From Leptospiraceae bacterium (GTDB lineage Bacteria; Spirochaetota; Leptospiria; Leptospirales; Leptospiraceae): a stretch of 64,000 nt of DNA. The stretch covers positions 257,774 to 321,773 of the forward strand of contig JADJFV010000035.1 in the NCBI GenBank assembly GCA_016708435.1. The letters run 5' to 3'. Under the pieces are notes generated by a model that did no database searches, was not told the origin of the DNA, and saw nothing but the letters and a program-made list of their open reading frames with translations. The position numbers and the translations under genes were made by a program. Of this stretch, positions 43,012-55,355 are shown one piece after another (position 1 is the stretch's first letter; every line of letters begins with the position of its first letter).

Positions 43012-44586
43012 ATGAATATAATTCAAACTCAAATTCAATTTAGCCCAGTCTTAATTCGGAAAGCAATTAGGTTTATTCGGAATTCTATTCTTCTGTCTTT
43101 TCTTTTTTGTTTGCATTGCGATCCTGCCAAGTATGAAAATCCCTGTTCTCCAAATTCGAGTTACTTCCAAAGGACATTTCAATTAAAAATAATCTTAGGG
43201 GATAAGTCTTCTTTTTGTGGAGTTTCCAGCGCAGATCCTTTGCTGAATAATTCTTCCGCGAATACAGGCTCTTCTACAAATACAGGAAATTCCAATCCTA
43301 CAGGTAATAATCCGGCTAATACCGTTACGCCTCCGACTTCTCTAAGTTATCCGCAAAACTTTTATACATTTACACAGGGAGTCTCAATCGTTTCTGTAAC
43401 TCCTGCGATAACAGGGACTGTGACAAGTTGTGCGGCAAATCCTGTTTTGCCGGTTGGGCTTTTCATTGACAATGCAACCTGTGCGATAACAGGAACTCCT
43501 TCTGTTGGAACTGCGCTTATTGACTATGTGATTACGGCAAGCAACTCGGCAGGTAGCGTAAGTGCTACATTGAAATTACGCTCGCTATTCGGAACGGCTA
43601 AGTTTGCTTACGTTCCCAATTTTAGTACCAATAATATTTCTGTATACACAGTCAATCCGAATACAGGTATATTGACTGCAGGACCTACCGTAGGATTTGG
43701 ATCTGGAACTAGAGATATTGCAGTAGATCCTTCCGGCAAATACCTATATGTCATTGGAAATACAAGTAATAACATTCAGTTATATTTAATCAATAATACT
43801 AATGGTGATTTGATTCCCTCTGGTTCGGCATTAGCCACAGGGACAGGTCCAAATTCAGTAACAGTTGATCCAACGGGTAAGTTTGTATATGTAGCGAATA
43901 ATAGCGGAACTATTTCTTGCTATAAGGCCGATCCAACGACTGGACTTTTAACGGCTGGCGCAAATGCTCCGGCTGGTGCGACTACTCGCTGGATTCGAGT
44001 AGCGCCTAGTGGAAGGTATGCGTATGTAGTCAATGGCGGGGCAAATAATATGTATATTTATTCGATTGACCCAATTTCGGGATCTCTTACACAAGTGGGA
44101 GTGCCAATCATAACTGGTAATGATCCTAGAAGTGTTGCTATTTCGCCTGACGGTAGATTTTTGTTTACGGCTGAACTGAACGCAAACCAAGTTACTCCCT
44201 ATTCAATCAACTTAGCTACTGGAGCTGTGACCCCGGGAAGTTTTATTACATTCGCAAATGCTCCTGAATCCGTGTTTGTTCATCCTACGGGCAAATATGT
44301 GTATGCCGCGTATAGTGCAGGAGGCACAATCGGAACCGTTGTGACAAATTCTATTAACTTTACGACAGGTGCAATCACTGCTGGCACATCAGCAAGCAGC
44401 GGAGGAATAATGCCTAACAGAATTATTGTTGACCCTTCGGGAAAATTTGCCTATAGTTCAAGTTACAATGGGAATAACATTACTTTATATAACTTAGATC
44501 CGACAAATGGAAATATTACACTAGTCACGTCCTATTCTCCCGGAACCAATCCAAATGGCATTTTCGTAACAGGTGGTAATCCTTAA
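43012..44586 (+). CDS. Lipoprotein with Ig-like segment and YncE/lactonase-type beta-propeller
   Basis: A 524-residue exported protein: a signal segment ending LLSFLFCLHC gives a likely lipobox. A Ser/Thr/Asn linker, a putative Ig-like domain (ITGTVTSCAANPVLPVGLFI, VITASNSAGSVSATLKLR) and about seven propeller blades follow, each built on a phrase like DPSGKYLYVIGN, DPTGKFVYVAN, SPDGRFLFTAE or HPTGKYVYAAY. This is the 3-carboxymuconate cyclase/YncE fold used for surface or quinone-type binding in other bacteria. I set the start at Met 43012. Confidence 0.8.
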   Translation: MNIIQTQIQFSPVLIRKAIRFIRNSILLSFLFCLHCDPAKYENPCSPNSSYFQRTFQLKIILGDKSSFCGVSSADPLLNNSSANTGSSTNTGNSNPTGNNPANTVTPPTSLSYPQNFYTFTQGVSIVSVTPAITGTVTSCAANPVLPVGLFIDNATCAITGTPSVGTALIDYVITASNSAGSVSATLKLRSLFGTAKFAYVPNFSTNNISVYTVNPNTGILTAGPTVGFGSGTRDIAVDPSGKYLYVIGNTSNNIQLYLINNTNGDLIPSGSALATGTGPNSVTVDPTGKFVYVANNSGTISCYKADPTTGLLTAGANAPAGATTRWIRVAPSGRYAYVVNGGANNMYIYSIDPISGSLTQVGVPIITGNDPRSVAISPDGRFLFTAELNANQVTPYSINLATGAVTPGSFITFANAPESVFVHPTGKYVYAAYSAGGTIGTVVTNSINFTTGAITAGTSASSGGIMPNRIIVDPSGKFAYSSSYNGNNITLYNLDPTNGNITLVTSYSPGTNPNGIFVTGGNP

Positions 44587-44608
44587 GAGAAAATCTACTT
44601 GCTTAATT

Positions 44609-45463
44609 ATGTCCGATGTAAGAATAAGGATTATGCCAAAGGAACGTCATATTGTTTCTCTATCGGGTGGAAAAGATTCCACTGCTCTAGCCATATTTCT
44701 ACAGAAGAATTTTCCTGACAAGGCGTATGAATTTGTATTCTGCGATACAGGAGAAGAACTCCCCGAAACATACAGCTACTTAGAAAAGATAGAAACTTAC
44801 CTCGGAAAAAAGATCGTTCGTTTAAGAGCAGAGAGAACCTGGGATCAATTCTTAGAAGACTTCTCCGGCTACTTACCATCTGCCCGTAGCCGCTGGTGCA
44901 CGGCAAATATGAAGATCAAACCTTTCGAAGACTATATCGGTGATGATGTGGTAATTAGCTATATAGGAATTCGCGCTGACGAAAACCGCGAAGGATATAT
45001 TTCGAGCAAAACAAACATAACGCCTAAATACCCATTCAAAGAGCACGGCATCGACAAAGAAGGCGTTATGCGCATCTTAGACGAGAGTGGTCTTGGTCTA
45101 CCTGATTATTATAAATGGAGAACTCGCTCGGGCTGCTACTTCTGTTTTTTCCAACGCAGAAAAGAATGGTTGGGGCTAAAGGAAAATCATCCTCACCTAT
45201 ACGAAAAAGCAAAACAATACGAAACCTCTAACAAAGACGGCTCGGCTCAAAACTTCACATGGATCCAAGGGGGCACTCTTGAACAAATCCTAAAAGACGA
45301 AGACGGAATCAAACGCCGCCACGATCAATATGAAACACGCGTTAAGCGCGACAAACAAAAGAAAAGCAAACGCCTCATCGACGTATTCAGCTCTGAACTC
45401 TCATTCGAAGATGCACTCAACATGGAAGATGATGCTGAGGGTTGTTTGGTTTGTCATGTTTGA
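44609..45463 (+). CDS. DndC-like PAPS-reductase-family (PP-loop) protein
   Basis: A protein of about 285 residues with an N-type ATP pyrophosphatase domain: the PP-loop VSLSGGKDSTALA, FCDTGEELPET, RSRWCTANMKIKPF, YIGIRADENREGY and SGCYFCFFQRRKEW. The Cys residues in WCT and GCYFC suit an Fe-S or sulphur-handling site like DndC and other members of defence clusters; another pair (GCLVCHV) closes the protein. It is shorter than classical DndC. DndB, D and E are not adjacent. The start is 44609 or 44633. It opens the accessory island. Confidence 0.8.
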   Translation: MSDVRIRIMPKERHIVSLSGGKDSTALAIFLQKNFPDKAYEFVFCDTGEELPETYSYLEKIETYLGKKIVRLRAERTWDQFLEDFSGYLPSARSRWCTANMKIKPFEDYIGDDVVISYIGIRADENREGYISSKTNITPKYPFKEHGIDKEGVMRILDESGLGLPDYYKWRTRSGCYFCFFQRRKEWLGLKENHPHLYEKAKQYETSNKDGSAQNFTWIQGGTLEQILKDEDGIKRRHDQYETRVKRDKQKKSKRLIDVFSSELSFEDALNMEDDAEGCLVCHV

Positions 45464-45571
45464 TTTTTAGATGTTGAAGTGATTTTTAATCTTTTAATTT
45501 ATGGATGTTGATTTGATTTTTGTTTTTTCATCTTTGAATTTATAAATGTTGAATTGATTTTTGTTTTATCG
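45464..45571. repeat. Degenerate tandem repeat of about 42 bases, first block
   Basis: About two and a half units with the phrase TTGATTTTTGTTTTATC and ATTTATAGATGTTGAA recur downstream of the DndC-like gene and continue between palindromes at 45698-45760. A similar block lies at 47439-47576. Units differ at many positions. Together with the two palindromes this fills the 460-base gap to the transposase; no gene is seen. Confidence 0.6.
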
Positions 45572-45697
45572 GATTACACTGCATAGTCCTATCAGACTAT
45601 GCAGGAGGTATTTCGCCCCGTTGGGGCTTTCCTTTTAACTATAGCTCCAACGGAGTGAAATATCTCCTGATATGGGTGCTAGCCCATATCAGTCTAG
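45572..45697. repeat. Three-hairpin palindromic repeat, copy A
   Basis: Hairpin 1 CTGCATAGTC/GACTATGCAG, hairpin 2 TTTCGCCCCGTTGGGGC against GCTCCAACGGAGTGAAA, and hairpin 3 CTGATATGGG/CCCATATCAG follow one another in about 126 bases. This is the REP/BIME form that RAYT transposases recognise. Copies B, D and E have the same first hairpin. Confidence 0.8.
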
Positions 45698-45760
45698 TGA
45701 ATTGATTTTTGATTTATCAGGTTTAAATTTATCGATGATGAATTAATTTTTGTTTTATCG

Positions 45761-45887
45761 GATTACACTGCATAGTCCTTGCAGACTATGCAGGAGGTAT
45801 TTCGCCCCGTTGGGGCTTTCCTTTTAACTATAGCTCCAACGGAGCGAAATATCTTCTGATATGGGAGCTAGCCCATATCAGTCTAGT
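45761..45887. repeat. Three-hairpin palindromic repeat, copy B
   Basis: Same three hairpins as copy A with only a few changes (GTCCTTGCAGAC loop, CTTCTGATATGGGAGC). It ends 36 bases before the transposase start, so it forms the left flank of the RAYT gene. Confidence 0.8.
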
Positions 45888-45923
45888 TATAAAGATTAGT
45901 CTAAAATTAAAAAGAGGAATTCT

Positions 45924-46376
45924 ATGGCACAGTCATTAGTTAAAAATTATATTCATATTATTTTCAGCACTAAGTATAGAGAGCCTTTGATTCTTGAATC
46001 TGTTGAAGAAGAACTTTTCAGTTATATAGGTGGAATTTGTAAAGAATATGAATGTCAGCCCATTAAAATTGGAGGATATCTAGATCATGTGCATATTCTT
46101 TGTTTTCTATCCAGAAAAATTGCATTGATGAAATTAGTGGAAGAAATTAAAGCTCATTCCTCTAAATGGATGAAATCAAAAGATCCAAAGCTAAAAAACT
46201 TCTATTGGCAAAATGGATATGCGGCTTTCTCTGTTAACCCCCGCGGAGTAGATAGAGTTAGTAAATACATCGAGAACCAAAAATTTCATCATAAAAAATT
46301 CGAATTTAAAGAAGAATTGATTCATTACTTTGAACAATACGAAATCGAATACGATGAAAAATACGTGTGGGATTGA
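45924..46376 (+). mobile_element. RAYT: REP-associated tyrosine transposase (Y1 HUH, IS200-like)
   Basis: A 150-residue single-domain transposase. HIIFSTKYREPL starts the domain; the HUH metal motif is DHVHILC (residues about 52-58) and the catalytic tyrosine is in VSKYIENQKFHHKKF. The length and lack of terminal inverted repeats of its own fit the TnpA_REP group that nicks palindromic repeats. Copies B and C of the palindrome flank it closely on both sides, as in other REPtrons. A GAGGA site precedes the ATG. No TnpB is present. Confidence 0.9.
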
Positions 46377-46453
46377 AATAGATTCGAAAGGAAAATTTCC
46401 AATACATTCATTCGATGATTCTTTCATTGAAGAATATTTCATTTTGAAAAATA

Positions 46454-46574
46454 TTCCTATCCCTTGCAGGATAGGGCTTAGATATTACGCTCCGTTGGAG
46501 CTATAGTAAAAAGCCAAGCCCCGAATGGGGCGAAATATCTCTTGATATGGGTGCAAGCCCATATCAATCAGTGT
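46454..46574. repeat. Three-hairpin palindromic repeat, copy C (variant first hairpin)
   Basis: Here hairpin 1 is CCTATCCC/GGGATAGG-like rather than CTGCATAGTC; hairpins 2 and 3 match the others. The same variant is found at 62020 and 63978. It lies just after the transposase. The remainder of the gap to 46829 has A+T-rich DNA and a short CCTTCGGTCTG/CCTTCGATT tandem (46680-46720) with no gene. Confidence 0.75.
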
Positions 46575-46829
46575 ATTTGTAAAGATTCATCAATCTAATT
46601 TATTTGTAAAAATTAAATCTATACTTCAATTTATCTGTAAAAAAACTATTTGTTAAAACTACAATGAATTCTTCCAGCCTTCGGTCTGCCTTCGATTAGC
46701 CTTCGGTTTGGGTTCGATTTGGCAATGACCAGGATTTGAGATGAATCTGTGAAAAATCGATCAGAAAACGAATGCAAGTGACCGATATACTATAGTAATC
46801 ATACAGTTATTATAGGAGTAACATATACT

Positions 46830-47438
46830 ATGGCAAAACTTACAGGAAATGTTTTAGGTGGCGTAAAGGGCAAACTTGGAAATGTGTATTTCGCAGAATA
46901 CAAGGGAAATACAGTTATTAGGGCAATGCCTAAACCTAAAAAGGACAAGCCTTCTCCCAACTAGAAGAAGATAAGAAATGAATTCAAATTGGGAAATTCT
47001 TTAGCAAGTAAATTTAAGGCTTTATTTCATTTTATTAAATTGGCGAATCCAGAAGCAAGTCCTAGAAAGGATTTTTTTTCGAGAGTAAATTTAGCAATGA
47101 TTCAAAATGAATCTGATCTAAGTGTTGATTATGCAAAGCTGGAATTTACAAGAGGACTTCTAGATATTCCAAACGAATTTACCCTGCAATCACAATCAGG
47201 TAAAATCAGTGCAAGTTGGAAAAATGTTGAATCACAGGAATTACAGGATGATATAGTGATTTGCCTCTTCGATCCAGCTTACCCAACTCCAATCATCCTC
47301 TCCACCAAGCGGCAAACCGATTTTATCCACTTACCTGTCCCTTCTTTTTGGAAAGGACATCTAATTCACGGCTACATTTTCGCCAAAAACGACAAAGGTA
47401 AATTCTCTGATTCAAGATACTTCGGGGTTGTTTATTGA
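46830..47438 (+). pseudogene. DUF6266-like protein interrupted by an in-frame TAG
   Basis: Two parts in one frame. The first 44 codons (MAKLTGNVLGGVKGKLGNVYF, then KGNTVIRAMPKPKKDKPSPN) are the typical DUF6266 N-terminus and follow a good AGGAG site. TAG at 46962-46964 interrupts; the same frame runs on as KKIRNEFKLGNSLASKF and ends with VPSFWKGHLIHGYIF and SDSRYFGVVY, the family's C-terminal pattern. A single C-to-T change (CAG to TAG) would explain it. The family is small, secreted-structure-like and of unknown function. Confidence 0.65.
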
Positions 47439-47576
47439 TTTTTGCTTTATCATCTTTGAATTTATTGATGGTGAATTGATTTTTGTTTTATCAAGTTTGA
47501 AGTATATAGATGTTGAATAAATTTTTGTCTTATCATCTTTGAATTTGTAAATGTTGAATAAATTTTTGTCTTATCG
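47439..47576. repeat. Degenerate tandem repeat of about 42 bases, second block
   Basis: Three units, each close to TTGATTTTTGTTTTATC followed by ATCTTTGAATTTATAGATG and GTTGAA, run straight into palindrome D. The same phrases are at 45464-45571 and 45698-45760. No direct match of units to a spacer pattern, so this is not CRISPR. Confidence 0.6.
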
Positions 47577-47705
47577 GATTACACTGCATAGTCCTTGCAG
47601 ACTATGCAGGAGATATTACGCTCCGTTGGAGCTATAGTAAAAAGCAAAGCCCCGAATGGGGCGAAATACCTCCTGATATGGGAGCAAGCCCATATCAGTG
47701 TAGTT
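47577..47705. repeat. Three-hairpin palindromic repeat, copy D
   Basis: CTGCATAGTC/GACTATGCAG, then TTACGCTCCGTTGGAGC against GCCCCGAATGGGGCGAAA, then CTGATATGGG/CCCATATCAG. Hairpin 2 is inverted in base content relative to copy A. It lies between the convergent DUF6266-like and HNH genes. Confidence 0.8.
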
Positions 47706-47755
47706 GTAGAAATTCATTTTCAATTTGAATGTATTTATAAAAAGTATTTCAAAAC

Positions 47756-49003
47756 CTATAAAGCCTGTGAATACTTCCAGGTATCCCCTGGAACGATATT
47801 TTTAAGTTTAGAGAAATTGTTAAAGATATGATTGCTTATAATTTCCACCTTCTCGGTATTAGCCGCTTTCAAGATGGTATCAGAGGAAGTGAGTTTATAA
47901 GAAAGTTTACGAATATCTCGCTGGATAAATGCATCTTCAAAATTTAAGCATTTGTCGATATGGGATTTAATTCTTTGTGTTAAAGCCTCATCTAAATCTA
48001 AATCTGGAAGATGATTTGATTTTTTACTATTAAGACTGGTATCTCGAATAGGGTAAAGATTCCAAAATGAATTATTTGGAAAAAAGGAATAAGGTAGAAG
48101 ATGGTCTAACGGGAATTCACCACTGCATGGATCATCGGAGTAAATACACTTTGTTAGCCCGTGTTTTCGATAAACATTTTTGTAGTGTAGAATTGTATTT
48201 TGATCTCTGGTTTCTTTTAAATCAAAGAGAGAACTTAAATCATCAAATACATTTTCACGACCAGAACTCTTTGCAAACTCCATACTCTTTTCAATCCAAC
48301 GATACGAAATAGAATCTCTTAAGAGAACTCGCATTTCTGCTATTTCCTCGTAGATTCTTTCCGGAAAAGTGATAAAAGTATTTTCTGTATCGAGTAAATC
48401 TTTCCAAGTCTTAGCATTCTGGATAATGCTTGTTCGCCTACCAGATAATATTCGTGCATTTTCTCTGGTGTATTCATAATCAATTGAGAATAATGAGTAT
48501 ACTCCGCTATCTTTGGATACTTCTGATTCACCGCTAACAGGCTGATAGAATAAATTAAATAGTTTTAAATTACTTCCTTTTAGATTTGGAATATACTGTA
48601 ATGGTTGTTCTAGAATAATATTTCGAACTTCAATCATGAGATCAATCATAGTAGGACTAATTTCTTTTTCATCATCCAAATGACTCATAAAATTAAAGAT
48701 GGATTGCTCATTCTCTGGAATTAAAATACCGGATTCTTTTTTTATAAATGCATTGATACTAGTTTTAACTCCAACTTGCCTTCCTCCACCAATTTGTGGA
48801 ATTCCTTTTTCAGTTAATATCCAATAATAATAAATGAATTTTCGAGTCACTTCCATGAGAGGAATAAAATAATAACCGTATTTTGGTTTTGCATCTAAAT
48901 TTTCAAATGTATAATCAATGAGCGAGCGCAGCAAACAAAGCTTATACGTGCTCGTTAATTTTCCATAGTCTAAAATATTTAGAATGTCCTTGATGATGTT
49001 CAT
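47756..49003 (-). CDS. HNH-endonuclease domain protein
   Basis: A 415-residue protein. Its C-terminal third has the HNH pattern: CIYSDDPC, then GEFPLDHLLPYSFFPNNSFWN, then LYPIRDTSLNSKKSNHLP, with the Asp-His pair and the Asn that place the metal. The first 270 residues are helical with no domain I know. It ends in TAG. It points against the DndC-like gene's side and is bracketed by palindromes D and E, so it may be a separate cassette, or the nuclease partner of the island. Confidence 0.75.
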   Translation of the reverse strand: MNIIKDILNILDYGKLTSTYKLCLLRSLIDYTFENLDAKPKYGYYFIPLMEVTRKFIYYYWILTEKGIPQIGGGRQVGVKTSINAFIKKESGILIPENEQSIFNFMSHLDDEKEISPTMIDLMIEVRNIILEQPLQYIPNLKGSNLKLFNLFYQPVSGESEVSKDSGVYSLFSIDYEYTRENARILSGRRTSIIQNAKTWKDLLDTENTFITFPERIYEEIAEMRVLLRDSISYRWIEKSMEFAKSSGRENVFDDLSSLFDLKETRDQNTILHYKNVYRKHGLTKCIYSDDPCSGEFPLDHLLPYSFFPNNSFWNLYPIRDTSLNSKKSNHLPDLDLDEALTQRIKSHIDKCLNFEDAFIQRDIRKLSYKLTSSDTILKAANTEKVEIISNHIFNNFSKLKNIVPGDTWKYSQAL

Positions 49004-49086
49004 ATGGATACACTTTTCATCCCTTCATTTTCGATTTTATTTTTCTTCTGTCAATCCTTTTCAATTCTGTAAATTTCTGCTTTATC

Positions 49087-49215
49087 GATTACACTGCATA
49101 GTCCTATCAGACTATGCAGGAGGTATTGCGCTCCGTTGGAGCTATAGTAAAAAGCTAAGTCCCGAATGGGGCGATATATCTCCTGATATGGGAGCAAGCC
49201 CATATCAGTGTAGTT
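49087..49215. repeat. Three-hairpin palindromic repeat, copy E
   Basis: Nearly identical to copy D (GCGCTCCGTTGGAGC, CCCGAATGGGGCGATA). It is in the 399-base gap between the divergent HNH and ATPase genes. The rest of the gap includes a small hairpin, GGCTAGGAAGCCTA, at about 49266 and the probable ATPase promoter region (TTGACA at 49360-49365). Confidence 0.8.
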
Positions 49216-49402
49216 GTAAATAGCCAAATTTCTTACTACAAAAATTCTATCCTTCTTGCGGACAGGCTAGGAAGCCTATCCTACCTCTTATTAATATCCC
49301 GCCTTCTCACTTTCCCCAATAAAATCTTATCAAAACCATAATAAAATTACCCAACGTACTTGACAACAATAGTAAGCTTCGGTTATCCAGTAAGTCAGCA
49401 CT

Positions 49403-52964
<3,562 letters not shown>

Positions 52965-53133
52965 TGGTTAATGGTGAATTGTTAATGATTAATGGGGTGG
53001 TTCACGCAAAGCCGCAAAGACGCGAAGGTGGGGGTAATAATGATTAGTTGTGAATTGTTAATTATCAATGAAGAATTGTTTCGCGTAGGGGCTGAATACA
53101 TTCAGCCCTGTAGTGGGAAAGAGGATTAATTAA
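52965..53133. other. Gap with short repeats, junction before the PLD-helicase module
   Basis: Holds TAATGGTTAATGGTGAATTG and a related copy, a CACGCAAAGCCGCAAAGACG fragment like those at 12972 and a small hairpin (GGCTGAAT/ATTCAGCC). No gene. The next gene has an AGAGGA site nine bases before its ATG. Confidence 0.6.
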
Positions 53134-54018
53134 ATGCCTGAACCTAAAAATCTAATGCAAAGTCAATGGTCTGTAAATCGCTCTTATAGAACTGGAAGCG
53201 ATGAAGAGCCTTTGCAATGTTACTTAGAAGGTTTAGTTAATAGTAATAATTTTGATTTGTTGTTAGGGTATTTTAGTTCTTCTGCAATAAATGTTTTATC
53301 TATTGGGTTTGCAAATTTTTTACATTCGAACGGAACTATGAGAATGATAATTAACAATGTCCTTTCTCAAGAAGATAAAGATGCAATCAGTAAAGGACAA
53401 GAAGGAAGTATTAAAAATAACCTAATAGATATTACGGATATTAAAAGGTTAAAGAGTATACTTGATGATTACGGTAAACATTTTTTTGAATGCTTAGCTT
53501 GGTTAATTGCAAATGAAAAAATTCAGATAAAAATTATTAAGCCTAAAAATGAAAAAGGAATAGCGCATTACAAATCCGGAATATTTTCTGATGGGGAAAA
53601 TCAGGTTCGGTTTAAAGCATCCTGCAATTTTACTTCATATGGATTATTAGAAAATTTAGAAGAGTTAGATATTCATCTAAGCTGGGAAAATAATCCTTCC
53701 AATAGAAATATAATTAATAGCCAACAAGAATATTTCAATACAATATTTTCCGGCAATGCAGACTTCGTTGATTACTTAGAGGTTAATGATATATTAATCG
53801 CAATCAAAGATGAATTTGGAAATAAATCCTTGCATGAATTGATAGTGCAAGAAGAAGAATTGATCGCACAAAAAAATCAGATTATTGATAATAAGCATTT
53901 AAAAAAGTTATTCGCAAAGCTAACTGAGAAATTTGAAAAAATAACGAAAGAACCAAGATTTCCTTATCCAAGTGGTCCGCGAGAGTATCAGATTGAAGCA
54001 TATAAGAAATGGGTATAG
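53134..54018 (+). CDS. PLD-nuclease/SF2 helicase, N-terminal part (in-frame TAG at end)
   Basis: 294 residues. A phospholipase-D-type nuclease domain is at about residues 20-190, with the HKD-type motif HYKSGIFSDG followed by RFKASCNF. A helical linker and the first helicase strand (FPYPSGPREYQIEAYKKWV) follow. The codon after that is TAG (54016-54018). The same frame goes on directly into NGKKGIFSMATGTGKT in the next part, so this is one gene with a nonsense codon. Confidence 0.8.
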   Translation: MPEPKNLMQSQWSVNRSYRTGSDEEPLQCYLEGLVNSNNFDLLLGYFSSSAINVLSIGFANFLHSNGTMRMIINNVLSQEDKDAISKGQEGSIKNNLIDITDIKRLKSILDDYGKHFFECLAWLIANEKIQIKIIKPKNEKGIAHYKSGIFSDGENQVRFKASCNFTSYGLLENLEELDIHLSWENNPSNRNIINSQQEYFNTIFSGNADFVDYLEVNDILIAIKDEFGNKSLHELIVQEEELIAQKNQIIDNKHLKKLFAKLTEKFEKITKEPRFPYPSGPREYQIEAYKKWV

Positions 54019-54042
54019 AATGGTAAAAAAGGAATATTTTCG

Positions 54043-55344
54043 ATGGCAACAGGGACAGGAAAAACAATTACTGCACTGTATTGCTTACTCAAAGAATTTC
54101 ATGAGGAAAAAAGATTCAATGCGGTTATAATAGTTCCAACTCTTTCCTTGCTTAACCAATGGTATGAAGAAGCAAAAAAGTTTAATTTTAGAAATTTTGT
54201 TTTAGTGAGTTTAGAAAGTAAATGGGAACAGGGATTAAAGAGTTTCATTAATAGTGCTTCATTACCAAATTCTTCTTTTATCATCATTGTAACATATGCA
54301 TCTTTCAAAAAAGAGAGACTACAGGAATATTTTAGAAAACTTCCGCCTTCCACTTTATTAATAGCAGATGAAGCTCACAACTTAGGGTCTAAGGATACTC
54401 TTAGATTGCTTCCAAAGATAGCGATCAATAGAAGAATTGGTCTATCCGCTACTCCAAATAGAAAATATGATGAAGCTGGAAATGGAGAAATCGAAAGTTT
54501 TTTCAATGATAATAATCCATATGTTTATTCATTTTCAATGAAAGAAGCAATACAAAAGAATTTCCTGTGCACTTACACATATCATCCTTATTTGGTGCAA
54601 TTAACTGATGAAGAATTTGAAGAGTATCTTGAAATTACTAAAAAGCTAGCTAGATTTTTTAATGATAAAGAAGGTTTTAAAAATTCGCCTGAGGCTGAAA
54701 AGCTTTTACTTTTAAGAAAAAGAATTATACATAAAGCGAACAATAAAAAAAAGGCCTTTCGAGAAATTATAGAAATTGAATTCAAACGAAAGGGTAATTT
54801 AAAGTATACTCTCGTTTATGCGCCAGAGGGAATTGAGAATAATTATTCAGATGTTGAAACAGAAATAGAGAGTCAAGATGATATTAAACTCTTAGATGAG
54901 TATTCTCGAATTGTGAGAGATATAGATAAATCAGTAATGATCTCACAGTTTATTGCAAATACGTATAATAGAGATAATGTGTTAAAAGAATTTGAACAAG
55001 GTGATAGACATGTTTTAGTCTCAATGAAGTGTCTAGATGAGGGGATTGATGTTCCTCGTTCCGAAGTTGCTATTTTTTGTGCGAGTACTGGAAATCCGAG
55101 GCAATTTATTCAAAGAAGAGGTCGTGTTTTGCGACCCCATATTGATAAAACATACGCCAGAATTTATGATCTTGTCGTCATTCCTCCATCAGCGGGTATT
55201 TCAACGTATGCGATGGAACGCAATTTAATAAAAAATGAATTAGAGAGAGTAATTGAATTTTCTGATCTATCAATGAATAAAATGGAAACTTATACTAAAT
55301 TACAGAAAGTATTAAATGATTATAATTTATCATTCACAAAGTAA
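54043..55344 (+). CDS. PLD-nuclease/SF2 helicase, C-terminal part
   Basis: 433 residues of helicase motor: motif I SMATGTGKTITALYC, Ia PTLSLLNQW, II LIADEAHNLG, III LSATPNRKYD, and in the second RecA domain VLVSMKCLDEGIDVPRS and FIQRRGRVLRPH. The ATG at 54043 is inside motif I and a weak AAAGGA lies before it, so re-initiation after the TAG is possible but would leave out the PLD domain. The whole protein would be about 737 residues, a type known in bacterial defence clusters. Confidence 0.85.
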   Translation: MATGTGKTITALYCLLKEFHEEKRFNAVIIVPTLSLLNQWYEEAKKFNFRNFVLVSLESKWEQGLKSFINSASLPNSSFIIIVTYASFKKERLQEYFRKLPPSTLLIADEAHNLGSKDTLRLLPKIAINRRIGLSATPNRKYDEAGNGEIESFFNDNNPYVYSFSMKEAIQKNFLCTYTYHPYLVQLTDEEFEEYLEITKKLARFFNDKEGFKNSPEAEKLLLLRKRIIHKANNKKKAFREIIEIEFKRKGNLKYTLVYAPEGIENNYSDVETEIESQDDIKLLDEYSRIVRDIDKSVMISQFIANTYNRDNVLKEFEQGDRHVLVSMKCLDEGIDVPRSEVAIFCASTGNPRQFIQRRGRVLRPHIDKTYARIYDLVVIPPSAGISTYAMERNLIKNELERVIEFSDLSMNKMETYTKLQKVLNDYNLSFTK

Positions 55345-55355
55345 AGGAGAGTAAA

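Noticed and set aside
45464..47576. CRISPR array made by the 42-base units and palindromes
   Set aside because: Units are degenerate and contiguous, there are no unique spacers and no cas genes.
48984..49223. Frame over palindrome E
   Set aside because: Repeat-derived; it lies in the promoter region between divergent genes.
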